From Photobacterium salinisoli (GTDB lineage: Bacteria; Pseudomonadota; Gammaproteobacteria; Enterobacterales; Vibrionaceae), in the NCBI RefSeq assembly GCF_003614885.1, contig NZ_QZMS01000007.1, forward strand, positions 2,108,001 to 2,172,000: 64,000 bases of DNA. Direction: 5' to 3'. Positions 32,477-41,563 of this stretch are shown here, in pieces (the stretch's first letter is position 1; each line of letters begins with the position of its first letter). The notes under the pieces are model-generated. The model saw only the letters and a list, made by a program, of their open reading frames with translations, was not told the DNA's origin and ran no database searches. The position numbers and the translations under genes are program-made.

Positions 32477-35400
32477 ATGCAAAATACCACCCGTTTTAAA
32501 CGTCTCCAGCATACTCTGATGCTAGCTTTCCTTTTGCTGAGCCTGATCCCGCTCACCCTGTCTTCTTTGTTTTTCCTGCATTCACACACCCGGGATCTGG
32601 CTGAACAAAGTACCAGCCACCTGGCTTCATTGCGCGATAACAAACGCCAGCAGCTCAGTGCCTTTTTTACCGCCAAAGAATCTGAAATACAAAGTTTTGT
32701 TCGCTCTGAACTGGCCAATGCCAGTGGTGGGCGCTTTTATGGCATAGTCGGTGCCTTCCGCCAGTTGGGGGACATCAACCGGCTCAGCAAAGGCGCCACC
32801 AACGGCGAATACTTCAGCCGTACCCTGATCTCGCGGCCACCGTCCAGCGAGGTCGATAACACCTCCCCTGATTTTATCGTTCAGGAAAGATATCGCCTGA
32901 TCTACAAACGTTACCACTGGGCCTATGAGGAATATCTCAAACGCTCTGATTTCAGTGACCTGATGCTGGTGGATCTTGATGGTAATGTGGTTTATACCTC
33001 CCGCAGCCCGGATTTGTTTGCGGCCAGTTTACGTACCGACAGCTCGCAATACCCAGCGCTCAGCCAGACCTATGACACCATAAAAAACCTGACCGCTCAG
33101 TTCAGAGATCAGCAATCTCGTGATAGTCACAGGGAAACCGGTGAGCGCGAACCGGAAAAAATGCCTATCGCCTTTACCGATTTTGCCGCCGATGGCGATA
33201 ACCGGGAAGCAACGGCCTGGTTCGCTGCCCCTATTATTCAGCATGGTTACCTGCACAGTTACGCTTTCTTTAAACTCAGCAACCGCACCATTGCCGACGT
33301 CATGTCCAGCAGCAGTGAGGCCAATCAGTACGTCCAGACGCTGCTTATCGGACAGGATCATAATCTGCGCCTGCCCAACGACGGTGATTTACCGGCAGAG
33401 TTGGCCAGTGCCGGTATTGATCATGCGCTGGCAGGCCAGGCTGGTGTTGGCAGCTTACTGAACTACAACAATATTCCTGTACTGAGCGCGTATGCGCCCA
33501 TTGACGTGCTCGGCAACAAATGGGCCCTGGTGGTTGAGCTGCCTGAGCAGGAAGCTTTCTCCCGCATTCATCAGCTGGAGGAATTTTTTCTCCTTGCCAT
33601 TTTGGGGGCCGTCATACTGGTGACCATCACGGCGCATTGGCTGTCTAATTACATTACTGCCCCGCTGCTGCGTTTAACCTGGGCCGCCGAGCAAGTCTCA
33701 GCCGGCGATCTGGATCAAAAGATCACCTCAACCGATCGCCGTGATGAAATTGGCCGTCTGGCGATCAGCTTTGCCAGAATGCAACGCTCGATTCGCGAAA
33801 AAATCACCCTGATCCGCGAGCAAAATACCGAACTGGAACACAATCTGGCTGTCATCCAGCAGCAGAACGAAGAGCTGCAGGCCACAGACAAGCTCAAAGA
33901 CGAATTTCTTGCCACCACCTCCCATGAACTGCGCACCCCGCTGCATGGCATGGTCGGCATCGCCGAAGCCATGCTGGCCGGTGCCAATGGGCCAATCCAG
34001 CCGGATCAGCAACGTCAGCTGGATATGATCATCAGCAGTGGTCAGCGCCTGACCAAGCTGGTCGATGATTTGCTCGACTATCACAAAATGCGGTATGGCG
34101 ATCTTGATATCCAGCCCCACGCGGTCGATCTTGCCGCGGCCAACCGTTTAGTGCTTGAACTGTCGGCACACCTGCTCGATGGCAAGCCGGTGCGTATCAT
34201 CAATCAGATCCCGCCGGATCTGCCTCTGGTCATTGCTGACGAACAACGCCTGGAACAGATTTTGTACAACCTGGTGGGCAACGCCATTAAGTACACCTCA
34301 GAAGGCAAAATTATCCTTTCCGCCACTGTGTTGGAAAGTCAGGTCCGCATTCAGGTCGTCGATACCGGTCAGGGCATACCTGCAGAGCAACTGGAGCACA
34401 TTTTTGAACCCCTGGTGCAGGCCAACACTGGCTCGGCCAATTATCACCAGGGAGCCGGACTGGGACTGTCCATCAGCCGTCAGCTGATCGAACTGATGGG
34501 CGGCAGCCTGTATGTCAGCAGCCAGCCTATGATAGGGACGACCTTCAGCTTCACCCTGCCACTGGCCACCAAAGAGGACATTGCCCGCAGCCAGCTCAGC
34601 GCGCCGCAACATGGCCATTTCCAGGCGCCGCGCCAGGATGCCAATACGGTCAATATTGATGACTTGCCCGATAACCCTGATGGCGAACTCTTACTGGTCG
34701 TCGACGATGAACCGGTTAACTTACAGGTCGTCACCAGTTTTTTACGCATTGCCGGCTATCGTGTGATCACAGCGGAAAACGGTCAGCAAGCCCTCAGCCT
34801 GATGGAAGAGCATCAACCGTCACTGGTGCTGCTTGATGTGATGATGCCGGGTATGAGCGGTTATGAGGTGTGTCAGCAATTGCGTACCCGTTACAGTCTG
34901 ACTGAACTGCCGGTCATCATGCTGTCGGCATTAGGCCAAGTACGGGACAGGGTAAAAGGCTTTGAATTCGGTGCCAACGACTACCTGACCAAACCCTTTA
35001 ATAAAGACGAGCTGACCGCCCGGATCCGGGCCCACCTGCAAGCCGCCCAGACAGAAAGACAGCGCACTGAAAATCAATGGCTTCAGCAGGAAATCCGCCA
35101 CCGTGAACAAGTACAGCAGGCCCTGCTTGATACCCAGACTCGCCTGCTGGGTCTGCTCGAATCCACCAGCGAGGCCATCCTGTGTACCCGCGAAGATGGC
35201 CGTATCCGTTATGCCAATAATGCTGCCGGCCAGCTCTTTCAGCGCGCACCGGAACAGCTGGAACGCCTGTCGGTTCAGGATCTGCTGCTGACCCAGCTGC
35301 CGGAGGATATCGAACAGAACCGCCATTACAGCGGCGAACTGACCTATCGGATTCAAGATGGCAAGCAGACGCTGACGACCGATCTGATCCAGCTACCTGC

Positions 35401-35914
35401 CGAGTCCGGGCTCAGCCAAATGTTTATCTTTGACAGTCAGGGGCCCAGCTCAGTACAACGCATTGCGTTACTGGAAAATGCCGTTGATGTGCTCTCGGGC
35501 TTCGCCACAGATGGCGACAAGCACAGCCTGCAGCGTTTACGCGATATGGGGGGCGAGTTCAGTCAGCTGGCAGACAGGCTGGATCACGCTCAGCCGGATA
35601 AAGCTGATCAGCTGAGACAAATGCTGGTGGATGTGATGAAAGACTGCCTGCAGTTCTGGGAAACATCCACCGGAAAAACCAAATTTGATCTGGCAGAAGA
35701 AAGCGGCTTGTGGCGCGTGTACCTGGACAGGAGCACGCTGCAAACACGCACCCTGGACAAATATTTACAGCTGGAAACCCTGCCGAAAACACCGCGCTGG
35801 CGCACTGTTCTCAACACGCTGGATTTTGTTCTGGAACGCTGTACCAAAGCGAGCCAGGAAAAAGAGGCCCTCACAGCGCAGCGCAACCGGCTGCAGCGCA
35901 TGATCAGCCAGTGA
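32477..35914 (+). CDS. chiS: ChiS, membrane chitin-response hybrid sensor/transcription activator
   Basis: 1,145 residues from the ATG at 32477 (V. cholerae ChiS is about 1,130). Membrane segments at about 12-35 and 369-390 flank a periplasmic sensor region; then HAMP (about 390-443), HisKA with His483 (TTSHELRTP), HATPase, a receiver with Asp787 (VLLDVMMPG), a PAS-like unit (about 880-990) and a C-terminal region (about 1020-1145). In V. cholerae ChiS acts mainly as a one-component, DNA-binding activator of chitin genes held inactive by the periplasmic chitin-binding protein. The adjacent chitin operon and binding-protein gene make the assignment firm. TTG at 32426 is a possible longer start. 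No cognate response-regulator gene is nearby. Confidence 0.93.
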   Translation: MQNTTRFKRLQHTLMLAFLLLSLIPLTLSSLFFLHSHTRDLAEQSTSHLASLRDNKRQQLSAFFTAKESEIQSFVRSELANASGGRFYGIVGAFRQLGDINRLSKGATNGEYFSRTLISRPPSSEVDNTSPDFIVQERYRLIYKRYHWAYEEYLKRSDFSDLMLVDLDGNVVYTSRSPDLFAASLRTDSSQYPALSQTYDTIKNLTAQFRDQQSRDSHRETGEREPEKMPIAFTDFAADGDNREATAWFAAPIIQHGYLHSYAFFKLSNRTIADVMSSSSEANQYVQTLLIGQDHNLRLPNDGDLPAELASAGIDHALAGQAGVGSLLNYNNIPVLSAYAPIDVLGNKWALVVELPEQEAFSRIHQLEEFFLLAILGAVILVTITAHWLSNYITAPLLRLTWAAEQVSAGDLDQKITSTDRRDEIGRLAISFARMQRSIREKITLIREQNTELEHNLAVIQQQNEELQATDKLKDEFLATTSHELRTPLHGMVGIAEAMLAGANGPIQPDQQRQLDMIISSGQRLTKLVDDLLDYHKMRYGDLDIQPHAVDLAAANRLVLELSAHLLDGKPVRIINQIPPDLPLVIADEQRLEQILYNLVGNAIKYTSEGKIILSATVLESQVRIQVVDTGQGIPAEQLEHIFEPLVQANTGSANYHQGAGLGLSISRQLIELMGGSLYVSSQPMIGTTFSFTLPLATKEDIARSQLSAPQHGHFQAPRQDANTVNIDDLPDNPDGELLLVVDDEPVNLQVVTSFLRIAGYRVITAENGQQALSLMEEHQPSLVLLDVMMPGMSGYEVCQQLRTRYSLTELPVIMLSALGQVRDRVKGFEFGANDYLTKPFNKDELTARIRAHLQAAQTERQRTENQWLQQEIRHREQVQQALLDTQTRLLGLLESTSEAILCTREDGRIRYANNAAGQLFQRAPEQLERLSVQDLLLTQLPEDIEQNRHYSGELTYRIQDGKQTLTTDLIQLPAESGLSQMFIFDSQGPSSVQRIALLENAVDVLSGFATDGDKHSLQRLRDMGGEFSQLADRLDHAQPDKADQLRQMLVDVMKDCLQFWETSTGKTKFDLAEESGLWRVYLDRSTLQTRTLDKYLQLETLPKTPRWRTVLNTLDFVLERCTKASQEKEALTAQRNRLQRMISQ

Positions 35915-35974
35915 GTTAACCTCCGCCACCAGAGTAAGACACACCTCCCGCAAGACGCATTTATCAAGCATGCA

Positions 35975-35996
35975 GATTCCCGCAGCAGCGGGAATC
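35975..35996. repeat. REP-like hairpin after chiS
   Basis: GATTCCCGC-AGCA-GCGGGAATC, a perfect 9-bp stem with a 4-base loop, 61 bases after the chiS stop. The shape is that of a dispersed extragenic palindrome or a transcript-end stabiliser; there is no T tract. Only one copy was noticed here. Confidence 0.5.
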
Positions 35997-36511
35997 CCGG
36001 CAACCGGGTGCCCCCTCACTGTGCCCGAAGCCAGACCAAGTGCTGTCGCTGAGCGGTCAGACACAAAAGGCACAATGTATGTTCCGTCGCCCTCAGCCTC
36101 TGCATCAGCAGCCATTCACCCGCTCGCTTCTGTGCACTGCACCATGCGGACTTCTCGCCCACAAAGCCGTCCGTCAGTTAATTCTCGTGACGAAAAATAA
36201 GCTTACTTTTCATCCAGCATAAAGTACAAACTGCCACCAGGTGATGATGAAAAAATCGCCTGAACCGCAACAAATCAGGGGCAGCTAATGATAAATTTCA
36301 TGATATGAGACGCCAATCACAACAAAATCTTCACAAAAAATTTCCGTTTGAAAATAAGGGCTTTTAGGTTCCAATTCAGTGATCCCTTTTCTGAAAATAA
36401 AACCCAAGCCATTAATAATAATGAAATATTTCAATAGCAAGCACTCACATGAGGATAGTTATCAATTCGTTTAAAGGGTAGGAACGCTGGTGTTTTAGCG
36501 TAGAATGGCGG

Positions 36512-36561
36512 GCGATTTTTACGTTTTTGACAGTAAGCGCAGCGTTTTTGACGTTTTTAAC
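36512..36561 (+). promoter_or_regulatory. Clustered CGTTTTTGAC repeats, candidate ChiS operator
   Basis: Direct repeats ACGTTTTTGAC (36521-36531), GCGTTTTTGAC (36542-36552) and ACGTTTTTAAC (36551-36561), with a related GCGATTTTTACG at 36512-36523. The first two are 21 bases apart, two helical turns. They lie about 180-230 bases before the chitin-binding-protein gene, where an activator site would be expected. Identity as ChiS sites is inference. Confidence 0.45.
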
Positions 36562-36740
36562 GTGCAATGCAATTGACGATTCACGCCTGAAGTCGTTTCC
36601 TTAGGGCACTGAGTGTCCACAGGCCATCTGAATCAGGTCGCTTTACTCAACCGGTCCAGAGTGGATTACCAGCCCCACCATAGATGGAGGGGAACCTAAG
36701 TGAAATGTAAACCCTACAAAGCAAAGAGTAAGGAACAGCT

Positions 36741-38414
36741 ATGCTTGCCAACATAAAGAAAACAAAGGTAACACTTGCCATCCTGGCCGCGGCTGCCGCT
36801 GCCATGACTTCTCCTGCGATGAGTGCTGAGCGCAGTGAGCTGACAATCGTGCCCGATTTTTATCCGACTCTGGTGCGTAACTTCAACCCATATCTGCAAA
36901 CCAATCTGCGTACCACTACAGACTTCGTTTATGAGCAACTGGTCATTTTCAATCAGATGCATGGCAACGAGCCTGTAATGCGTCTGGCGAAAGACTTCTA
37001 TATGTCTGACGACCTGCTGCAAGTCACTTTTGTGATTCGTGACGGCGTGAAATGGTCAGACGGTAAACCCTTTACAGCCAAAGACGTGGCCTTCACCTAT
37101 GAGCTGCTGAAGAACCACCCGGCACTTGACCAGCGCGGTATCATCAAGTGGGTGAAAGATGTAAAAGTTGACGGCAATAAAATCACTTTCGATCTGACTG
37201 AAGCCAACTCCAACGTACCTTATGAAATGTCTTTCGTTTCTATCGTACCTGAGCACATCTGGAGCAAAGTGAAAGAGCCTGAAACGTTTGCCAACGAAAA
37301 CCCGGTTGGTACAGGTCCGTTTACTGAAGTCGACACTTTCACACCTCAGCTGTACATCCAGTGCCGTAACCCGCACTACTGGGACAACGATAACCTGGAT
37401 GTTGACTGTCTTCGTATGCCTCAGATTGCCAATAATGACCAGTTGCTGAGCAAAGTCATTGCCTCTGAGCTGGACTGGACTTCCTCGTTCATTCCGGACA
37501 TCGACAGCACTTACGCGGCCTCTAACCCGAACCACAAATACTGGTATCCGGCGTCTGGTACCCAGGCCTTCATGCTGAACTTCAAGTCACCAAAAGAAGG
37601 TAACAACGAAGCCATCAACAACGTAGACTTCCGTCGTGCTTTCTCTATGGCGATTGACCGTCAAACCATTATCGACATTGCCTTCTATGGCAGCGGTACA
37701 CCAAACCACTTTGCGTCTGGTCTGGGTGAAGGTTTCAAAGCCTGGTCTGACTCTGCGGTTTACAACAAGTACAAAGATTTCAACACCTACAACCTTGAGA
37801 ACTCCAAAGCACTGCTGAAAAAAGCCGGCTTTAAAGACATCGATGGTGACGGTTTCGTTGAAACACCAAGCGGTAAGAAAATTGAACTGGATGTCCAGTC
37901 TCCGAACGGTTGGACCGACTTCAACAACACAGTACAACTGGCGGTTGAGCAACTGCAGGAAGCCGGCATCAAGGCTAACGCACGTACCCCTGACTTCGCT
38001 GTATACAACGAAGGCATGATCAAAGGGACGTATGATGTGGCGTACACCAACTACTTCCACGGTGCGGATCCGCATCTGTACTGGAACAGTGGTTACAACT
38101 CCCGCCTGCAGGGCGAAGGAAACCCACGTTTTGCCATGCACTTCTTTAAGAATGCCGAGCTAGACAAACTGCTGGATGGTTTCTACAAAACGGCAAACAA
38201 AGACGAGCAGAAGAAAATGGCACATCAGATTCAGGCAATCATTGCTGAAAATCAGATCACCATTCCTGTGATGTCCAGTGCTGATATGTTCCAGTACAAC
38301 ACCACCCGCTTCACGGGTTGGTGGAACGAGAAGCATCCGAACGGCCGTCCAATGGTTTGGGCTGGTGTTCCAGAGCGCTTGCTTCAAGTGATTGACCTGA
38401 AACCAAAATCATAA
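36741..38414 (+). CDS. Periplasmic chitin-oligosaccharide-binding protein (CBP)
   Basis: 557 residues (about 556 in V. cholerae VC0620). A signal peptide (MLANIKKTKVTLAILAAAAA, cleavage near AMSA at about residue 29) precedes a family 5 (peptide/oligosaccharide) solute-binding fold with DGVKWSDGKPFTAKDVAFT and VPEHIW. It captures (GlcNAc)n for the ABC importer encoded just downstream; in V. cholerae it also keeps ChiS silent when no chitin sugar is bound. AAGGAA lies six bases before the start. A strong hairpin separates it from the permease genes, consistent with higher expression of the binding protein. Confidence 0.93.
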   Translation: MLANIKKTKVTLAILAAAAAAMTSPAMSAERSELTIVPDFYPTLVRNFNPYLQTNLRTTTDFVYEQLVIFNQMHGNEPVMRLAKDFYMSDDLLQVTFVIRDGVKWSDGKPFTAKDVAFTYELLKNHPALDQRGIIKWVKDVKVDGNKITFDLTEANSNVPYEMSFVSIVPEHIWSKVKEPETFANENPVGTGPFTEVDTFTPQLYIQCRNPHYWDNDNLDVDCLRMPQIANNDQLLSKVIASELDWTSSFIPDIDSTYAASNPNHKYWYPASGTQAFMLNFKSPKEGNNEAINNVDFRRAFSMAIDRQTIIDIAFYGSGTPNHFASGLGEGFKAWSDSAVYNKYKDFNTYNLENSKALLKKAGFKDIDGDGFVETPSGKKIELDVQSPNGWTDFNNTVQLAVEQLQEAGIKANARTPDFAVYNEGMIKGTYDVAYTNYFHGADPHLYWNSGYNSRLQGEGNPRFAMHFFKNAELDKLLDGFYKTANKDEQKKMAHQIQAIIAENQITIPVMSSADMFQYNTTRFTGWWNEKHPNGRPMVWAGVPERLLQVIDLKPKS

Positions 38415-38428
38415 TTATTGCTTAATTT

Positions 38429-38451
38429 GCGGTGCGTGTTCTGCGCACCGC
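38429..38451 (+). terminator. Intercistronic hairpin after the binding-protein gene
   Basis: GCGGTGCG-TGTTCTG-CGCACCGC, a perfect 8-bp G+C-rich stem 15 bases after the CBP stop, with no T tract. More likely a 3'-end stabiliser or partial attenuator than a full terminator, because the permease genes continue the operon. Confidence 0.6.
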
Positions 38452-38554
38452 CTCTTCCCCCGCACTATGTAAAGTATGGCGCCTGGCGTCAGGGGGTTTT
38501 TCGTCCAGAGTTCAGCCCAGAGTCGTAAGTCACTGGTTGGGAAAGGTGTGAGTT

Positions 38555-39544
38555 ATGGGATTTTTTCTACGTCGTTTATCGTTCTACCTGGTTGCCTTGC
38601 TGTTTGCAGCCACGTTGAACTTCGCAATTCCCCGGGCAATGCCCGGCGATCCGGTGACTATGATGTTTGCCAATGCTTCCGTTCAGGTGACTGCCGAGCG
38701 TATCGAAGCAATGAAAAAACTGCTTGGTTTTGATGAAGCCCAGGCCTGGTACCAACAATATTTCACCTATATCGAAAGTATCCTCAACTGGGATCTGGGT
38801 ATTTCAATCAAATTTTATCCGCAGACCGTGACTGAAATATTGGGCGGGGCAGTCGGCTGGTCAATGTTCCTGGCCGGTTCCGCTGTCATCATGGCCTTCT
38901 GCATTGGCTCTGTGCTGGGTATTTTCGCCGCCTGGAAACGCGGCAGTAAATATGACGCCTTTGTGTCTCCCGGTATGCTGGTTATCCAGGCGGTTCCGCC
39001 TGTGGTTATCGCTATGCTGGTGCTGTTCACTTTCGGTCTTGGTCTGAAGTGGTTCCCGACCAGCTACGCCTACACGCCTGGCACCTTGCCTGACTGGACC
39101 AGCTGGGCCTTCTATAAAGACGTTCTCTATCACGCGGTTCTGCCGCTGTTGTGTGCCACAGCCATTCAGATCGGCGGCTTCCTGATCAGCATGCGTAATA
39201 ACATGATCAACCTGCTCAACGAAGACTATATCACCATGGCCAAAGGCAAGGGACTGAATGAAAACCGTGTGGTCTTCAACTATGCCGCCCGTAACGCCAT
39301 GCTGCCAAGCGTGACAGCACTGTCCATGGCGCTGGGCATGGCGATTGGCGGTCAGCTGATTGTCGAGATCATCTTTAACTATCCGGGCCTGGGCACAGTG
39401 ATGCTCAATGCCATTCACGCCCGCGACTATCAGGTACTGCAAGGTCAGCTGTTGATCATGACGCTCTTTATGCTGTTCTTTAACTTCCTGGCCGATCTGC
39501 TGATCGTGGCACTGGATCCTCGCCTGCGTAAGGGAGGCAAATAA
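38555..39544 (+). CDS. Chitin-oligosaccharide ABC transporter permease 1 (DppB-like)
   Basis: 329 residues with six predicted membrane segments. The N-terminus (LRRLSFYLVALLFAATLNFAIPRAMPGDP, landmark IPRAMPGDP) is typical of DppB/OppB permeases; the EAA loop motif lies near MAKGKGLNENRVVFNYAARN. It forms the channel with the next gene product. It matches V. cholerae VC0619 by position. It is followed after two bases by the second permease, with GGAGG inside its end as the ribosome site. Confidence 0.92.
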   Translation: MGFFLRRLSFYLVALLFAATLNFAIPRAMPGDPVTMMFANASVQVTAERIEAMKKLLGFDEAQAWYQQYFTYIESILNWDLGISIKFYPQTVTEILGGAVGWSMFLAGSAVIMAFCIGSVLGIFAAWKRGSKYDAFVSPGMLVIQAVPPVVIAMLVLFTFGLGLKWFPTSYAYTPGTLPDWTSWAFYKDVLYHAVLPLLCATAIQIGGFLISMRNNMINLLNEDYITMAKGKGLNENRVVFNYAARNAMLPSVTALSMALGMAIGGQLIVEIIFNYPGLGTVMLNAIHARDYQVLQGQLLIMTLFMLFFNFLADLLIVALDPRLRKGGK

Positions 39545-39546
39545 TC

Positions 39547-40575
39547 ATGAAAGGTTTAATCAAACTACTCTCAAACAACAATAAAGCACTGGCCGGCTTA
39601 ATCATTATCAGTGTCTTTATCCTGGCCGCTGTGTTTGCCCCTTTGATCACTAAACATGAGCCTGACCGCCGTACCGGTAATCCGCACGAGTACCCGGCCT
39701 TTATCGTGAAAGCCGCTCAAAACGATCCCGACAGCTGGGTGGCACAGAATCTGGCCGATAACAGTCGTACCCTGCGGTTATCGAAAAAAGCCGATCATGT
39801 ACTGGGCACCTCACGCATGGGTCGTGATATCTGGTCCCAACTGGTGTATGGCGCCCGTACTTCTCTGGCCGTCGGTTTCGGTGCCGGCCTGATGGTCTGC
39901 TTCCTGGCAACAGTGATCGGTGTGTCTGCCGGTTACTTTGGCGGCCGGATTGACGACACACTGACCGCCGCGATGAATATCATGCTGGTGATGCCCCAGC
40001 TGCCCATTCTGTTCGTTATCGCCGCCTTTATCGGCCAGGCCGGACCGCTGACGATTGCTGTGGTCATCGCCCTGACCTCCTGGGCATGGGGCGCACGTGT
40101 GGTCCGGGCGCAAACCCTGTCGCTGCGCGAAAAAGAATTTGTCAAAGCCGCTGAAGTTCTTGGGGAATCTTCCTGGCGCATCATCTTTGTCGAAATTCTG
40201 CCTAACCTGATTTCGATTATCGGCGCCAGCTTCATCGGCTCTGTAATGCTCGCCATCATGACAGAAGCCACCCTGTCATTCCTCGGCCTGGGCGATCCGA
40301 ACTCTATCAGCTGGGGCTTGATGCTGTACAACGTACAGACTTCTTCTTCCATGCTGGTTGGTGCCTGGTGGGAACTGCTGGCGCCATGTGTGGCCCTGAC
40401 GCTGATTGCCATCGGACTGGCGATGCTGAACTTCGCCGTGGATGAAATTGCCAACCCGCAGCTGCGTTCGCACAAAGGCCTGCGCCGCTGGCAGAACATG
40501 GCCAAGAAAAACCAACAGGCACAGCCTGCCACCGCGACGACCGTTAAGCCTGCACTGCAAGGAGGAGAGAAGTAA
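39547..40575 (+). CDS. Chitin-oligosaccharide ABC transporter permease 2 (DppC-like)
   Basis: 342 residues. First membrane segment at about 15-35, then a periplasmic loop, then the conserved core HVLGTSRMGRDIWSQLVYGARTSLAVG (landmark LGTSRMGRDIWSQ) and the EAA loop EKEFVKAAEVLGESSWRI (18 residues). It is the second half of the transmembrane channel. The last codon overlaps the next start by one base (TAATG), so translation is coupled to the ATPase gene. Equivalent to VC0618. Confidence 0.92.
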   Translation: MKGLIKLLSNNNKALAGLIIISVFILAAVFAPLITKHEPDRRTGNPHEYPAFIVKAAQNDPDSWVAQNLADNSRTLRLSKKADHVLGTSRMGRDIWSQLVYGARTSLAVGFGAGLMVCFLATVIGVSAGYFGGRIDDTLTAAMNIMLVMPQLPILFVIAAFIGQAGPLTIAVVIALTSWAWGARVVRAQTLSLREKEFVKAAEVLGESSWRIIFVEILPNLISIIGASFIGSVMLAIMTEATLSFLGLGDPNSISWGLMLYNVQTSSSMLVGAWWELLAPCVALTLIAIGLAMLNFAVDEIANPQLRSHKGLRRWQNMAKKNQQAQPATATTVKPALQGGEK

Positions 40576-41543
40576 TGACGACTCCACAAATTTCAATTCG
40601 CAACCTGTGCGTCGACTATATTACCGACGCCGGTGATGTCCGCGCCGTCAACGATGTCAGCTTTGACATTGGTAAAGGTGAAGTGTTCGGGCTGGCAGGT
40701 GAGTCTGGCTGTGGTAAATCCACCGTTGCCTTTTCCCTGATGCGTCTGCACAAGCCGCCTGCGTTTATTACCGGTGGTGAAGTGCTGTTCGACGGCCACG
40801 GTGACATCCTGAAATTCAGCGACCAGAAGCTCAACAGCTTTCGCTGGAGTGAGGTGTCTATGGTCTTCCAGAGTGCGATGAACGCCCTCAACCCGGTACT
40901 GACCATGGAAGAGCAGTTCTGTGATGTGATCATGCGCCACACCAACATGACCCGGGAGCAGGCCGTACGCCGCGCTCAGGGATTGCTGGAAATCGTTGAT
41001 ATCCACCCGGATCGACTGAGTGACTACCCGCATCAGTTCTCTGGCGGTATGCGCCAGCGCCTGGTGATCGCCATTGCGCTGGCACTCAACCCCAAGCTGA
41101 TCATCATGGACGAACCGACGACAGCCTTGGATGTGGTAGTCCAGCGCGAGATCCTGCAGAAGATCTATGCCCTGAAAGAAGAATTCGGTTTCGCCATTTT
41201 GTTCATCACCCATGATCTGTCTCTGATGGTCGAGTTCTCCGATCGCATCGGCATCATGTATTCCGGTGAACTGGTCGAAGTCGCGCCGTCAAAGCAGATT
41301 CTGGAAACCCCGTACCACCCTTACACCCAGGGTCTGGGCAGCTCGTTTCCACCACTGACCGGGCCCAAGACCCGTCTGACCGGCATTCCGGGCAACCCGC
41401 TCAACCTGCTGGAAGTGCCTCAGGGCTGCCGATTTCAGGCGCGCTGCAGCAAAGCGCACGACGCCTGCTTCTCGCAAAGCACACAGCTTCGCCAACTGGA
41501 ACCCGGCCGTTTTAGCAACTGCCACCTGTACAACAAGTTATAA
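40575..41543 (+). CDS. Chitin-oligosaccharide ABC transporter ATPase 1 (DppD-like)
   Basis: 322 residues. Walker A GESGCGKST, signature FSGGMRQR, Walker B LIIMDEPTT and switch His in FITHDL. The C-terminal oligopeptide/dipeptide domain has the cysteine-rich motif CRFQARCSKAHDAC, which in DppD/OppD relatives can bind an Fe-S cluster. It energises uptake together with the next ATPase. GGAGGAGAG precedes the start. Confidence 0.93.
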   Translation: MTTPQISIRNLCVDYITDAGDVRAVNDVSFDIGKGEVFGLAGESGCGKSTVAFSLMRLHKPPAFITGGEVLFDGHGDILKFSDQKLNSFRWSEVSMVFQSAMNALNPVLTMEEQFCDVIMRHTNMTREQAVRRAQGLLEIVDIHPDRLSDYPHQFSGGMRQRLVIAIALALNPKLIIMDEPTTALDVVVQREILQKIYALKEEFGFAILFITHDLSLMVEFSDRIGIMYSGELVEVAPSKQILETPYHPYTQGLGSSFPPLTGPKTRLTGIPGNPLNLLEVPQGCRFQARCSKAHDACFSQSTQLRQLEPGRFSNCHLYNKL

Positions 41544-41563
41544 CAAGAAGGATCGGAGGCAAA

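Larger units (their letters stand above)
35915..36740. other. 826-base intergenic region between chiS and the chitin operon
   Basis: No gene is supported. The first part (to about 36200) is G+C-rich like coding DNA but has no convincing frame; it starts with a 9-bp hairpin at 35975-35996. The second part (36200-36480) is strongly A+T-rich. The third (36480-36740) contains the repeated CGTTTTTGAC motifs and should hold the chitin-operon promoter and leader. In V. cholerae the equivalent region is bound by ChiS, CRP and SlmA. I could not place a convincing -35/-10 pair or a clear CRP box. Confidence 0.5.

Noticed and set aside
35765..36115. 116-codon minus-strand frame over the chiS end and downstream gap
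   Set aside because: Half of it is antisense to chiS and it has no ribosome site; the gap part is recorded instead as an unexplained G+C-rich stretch.
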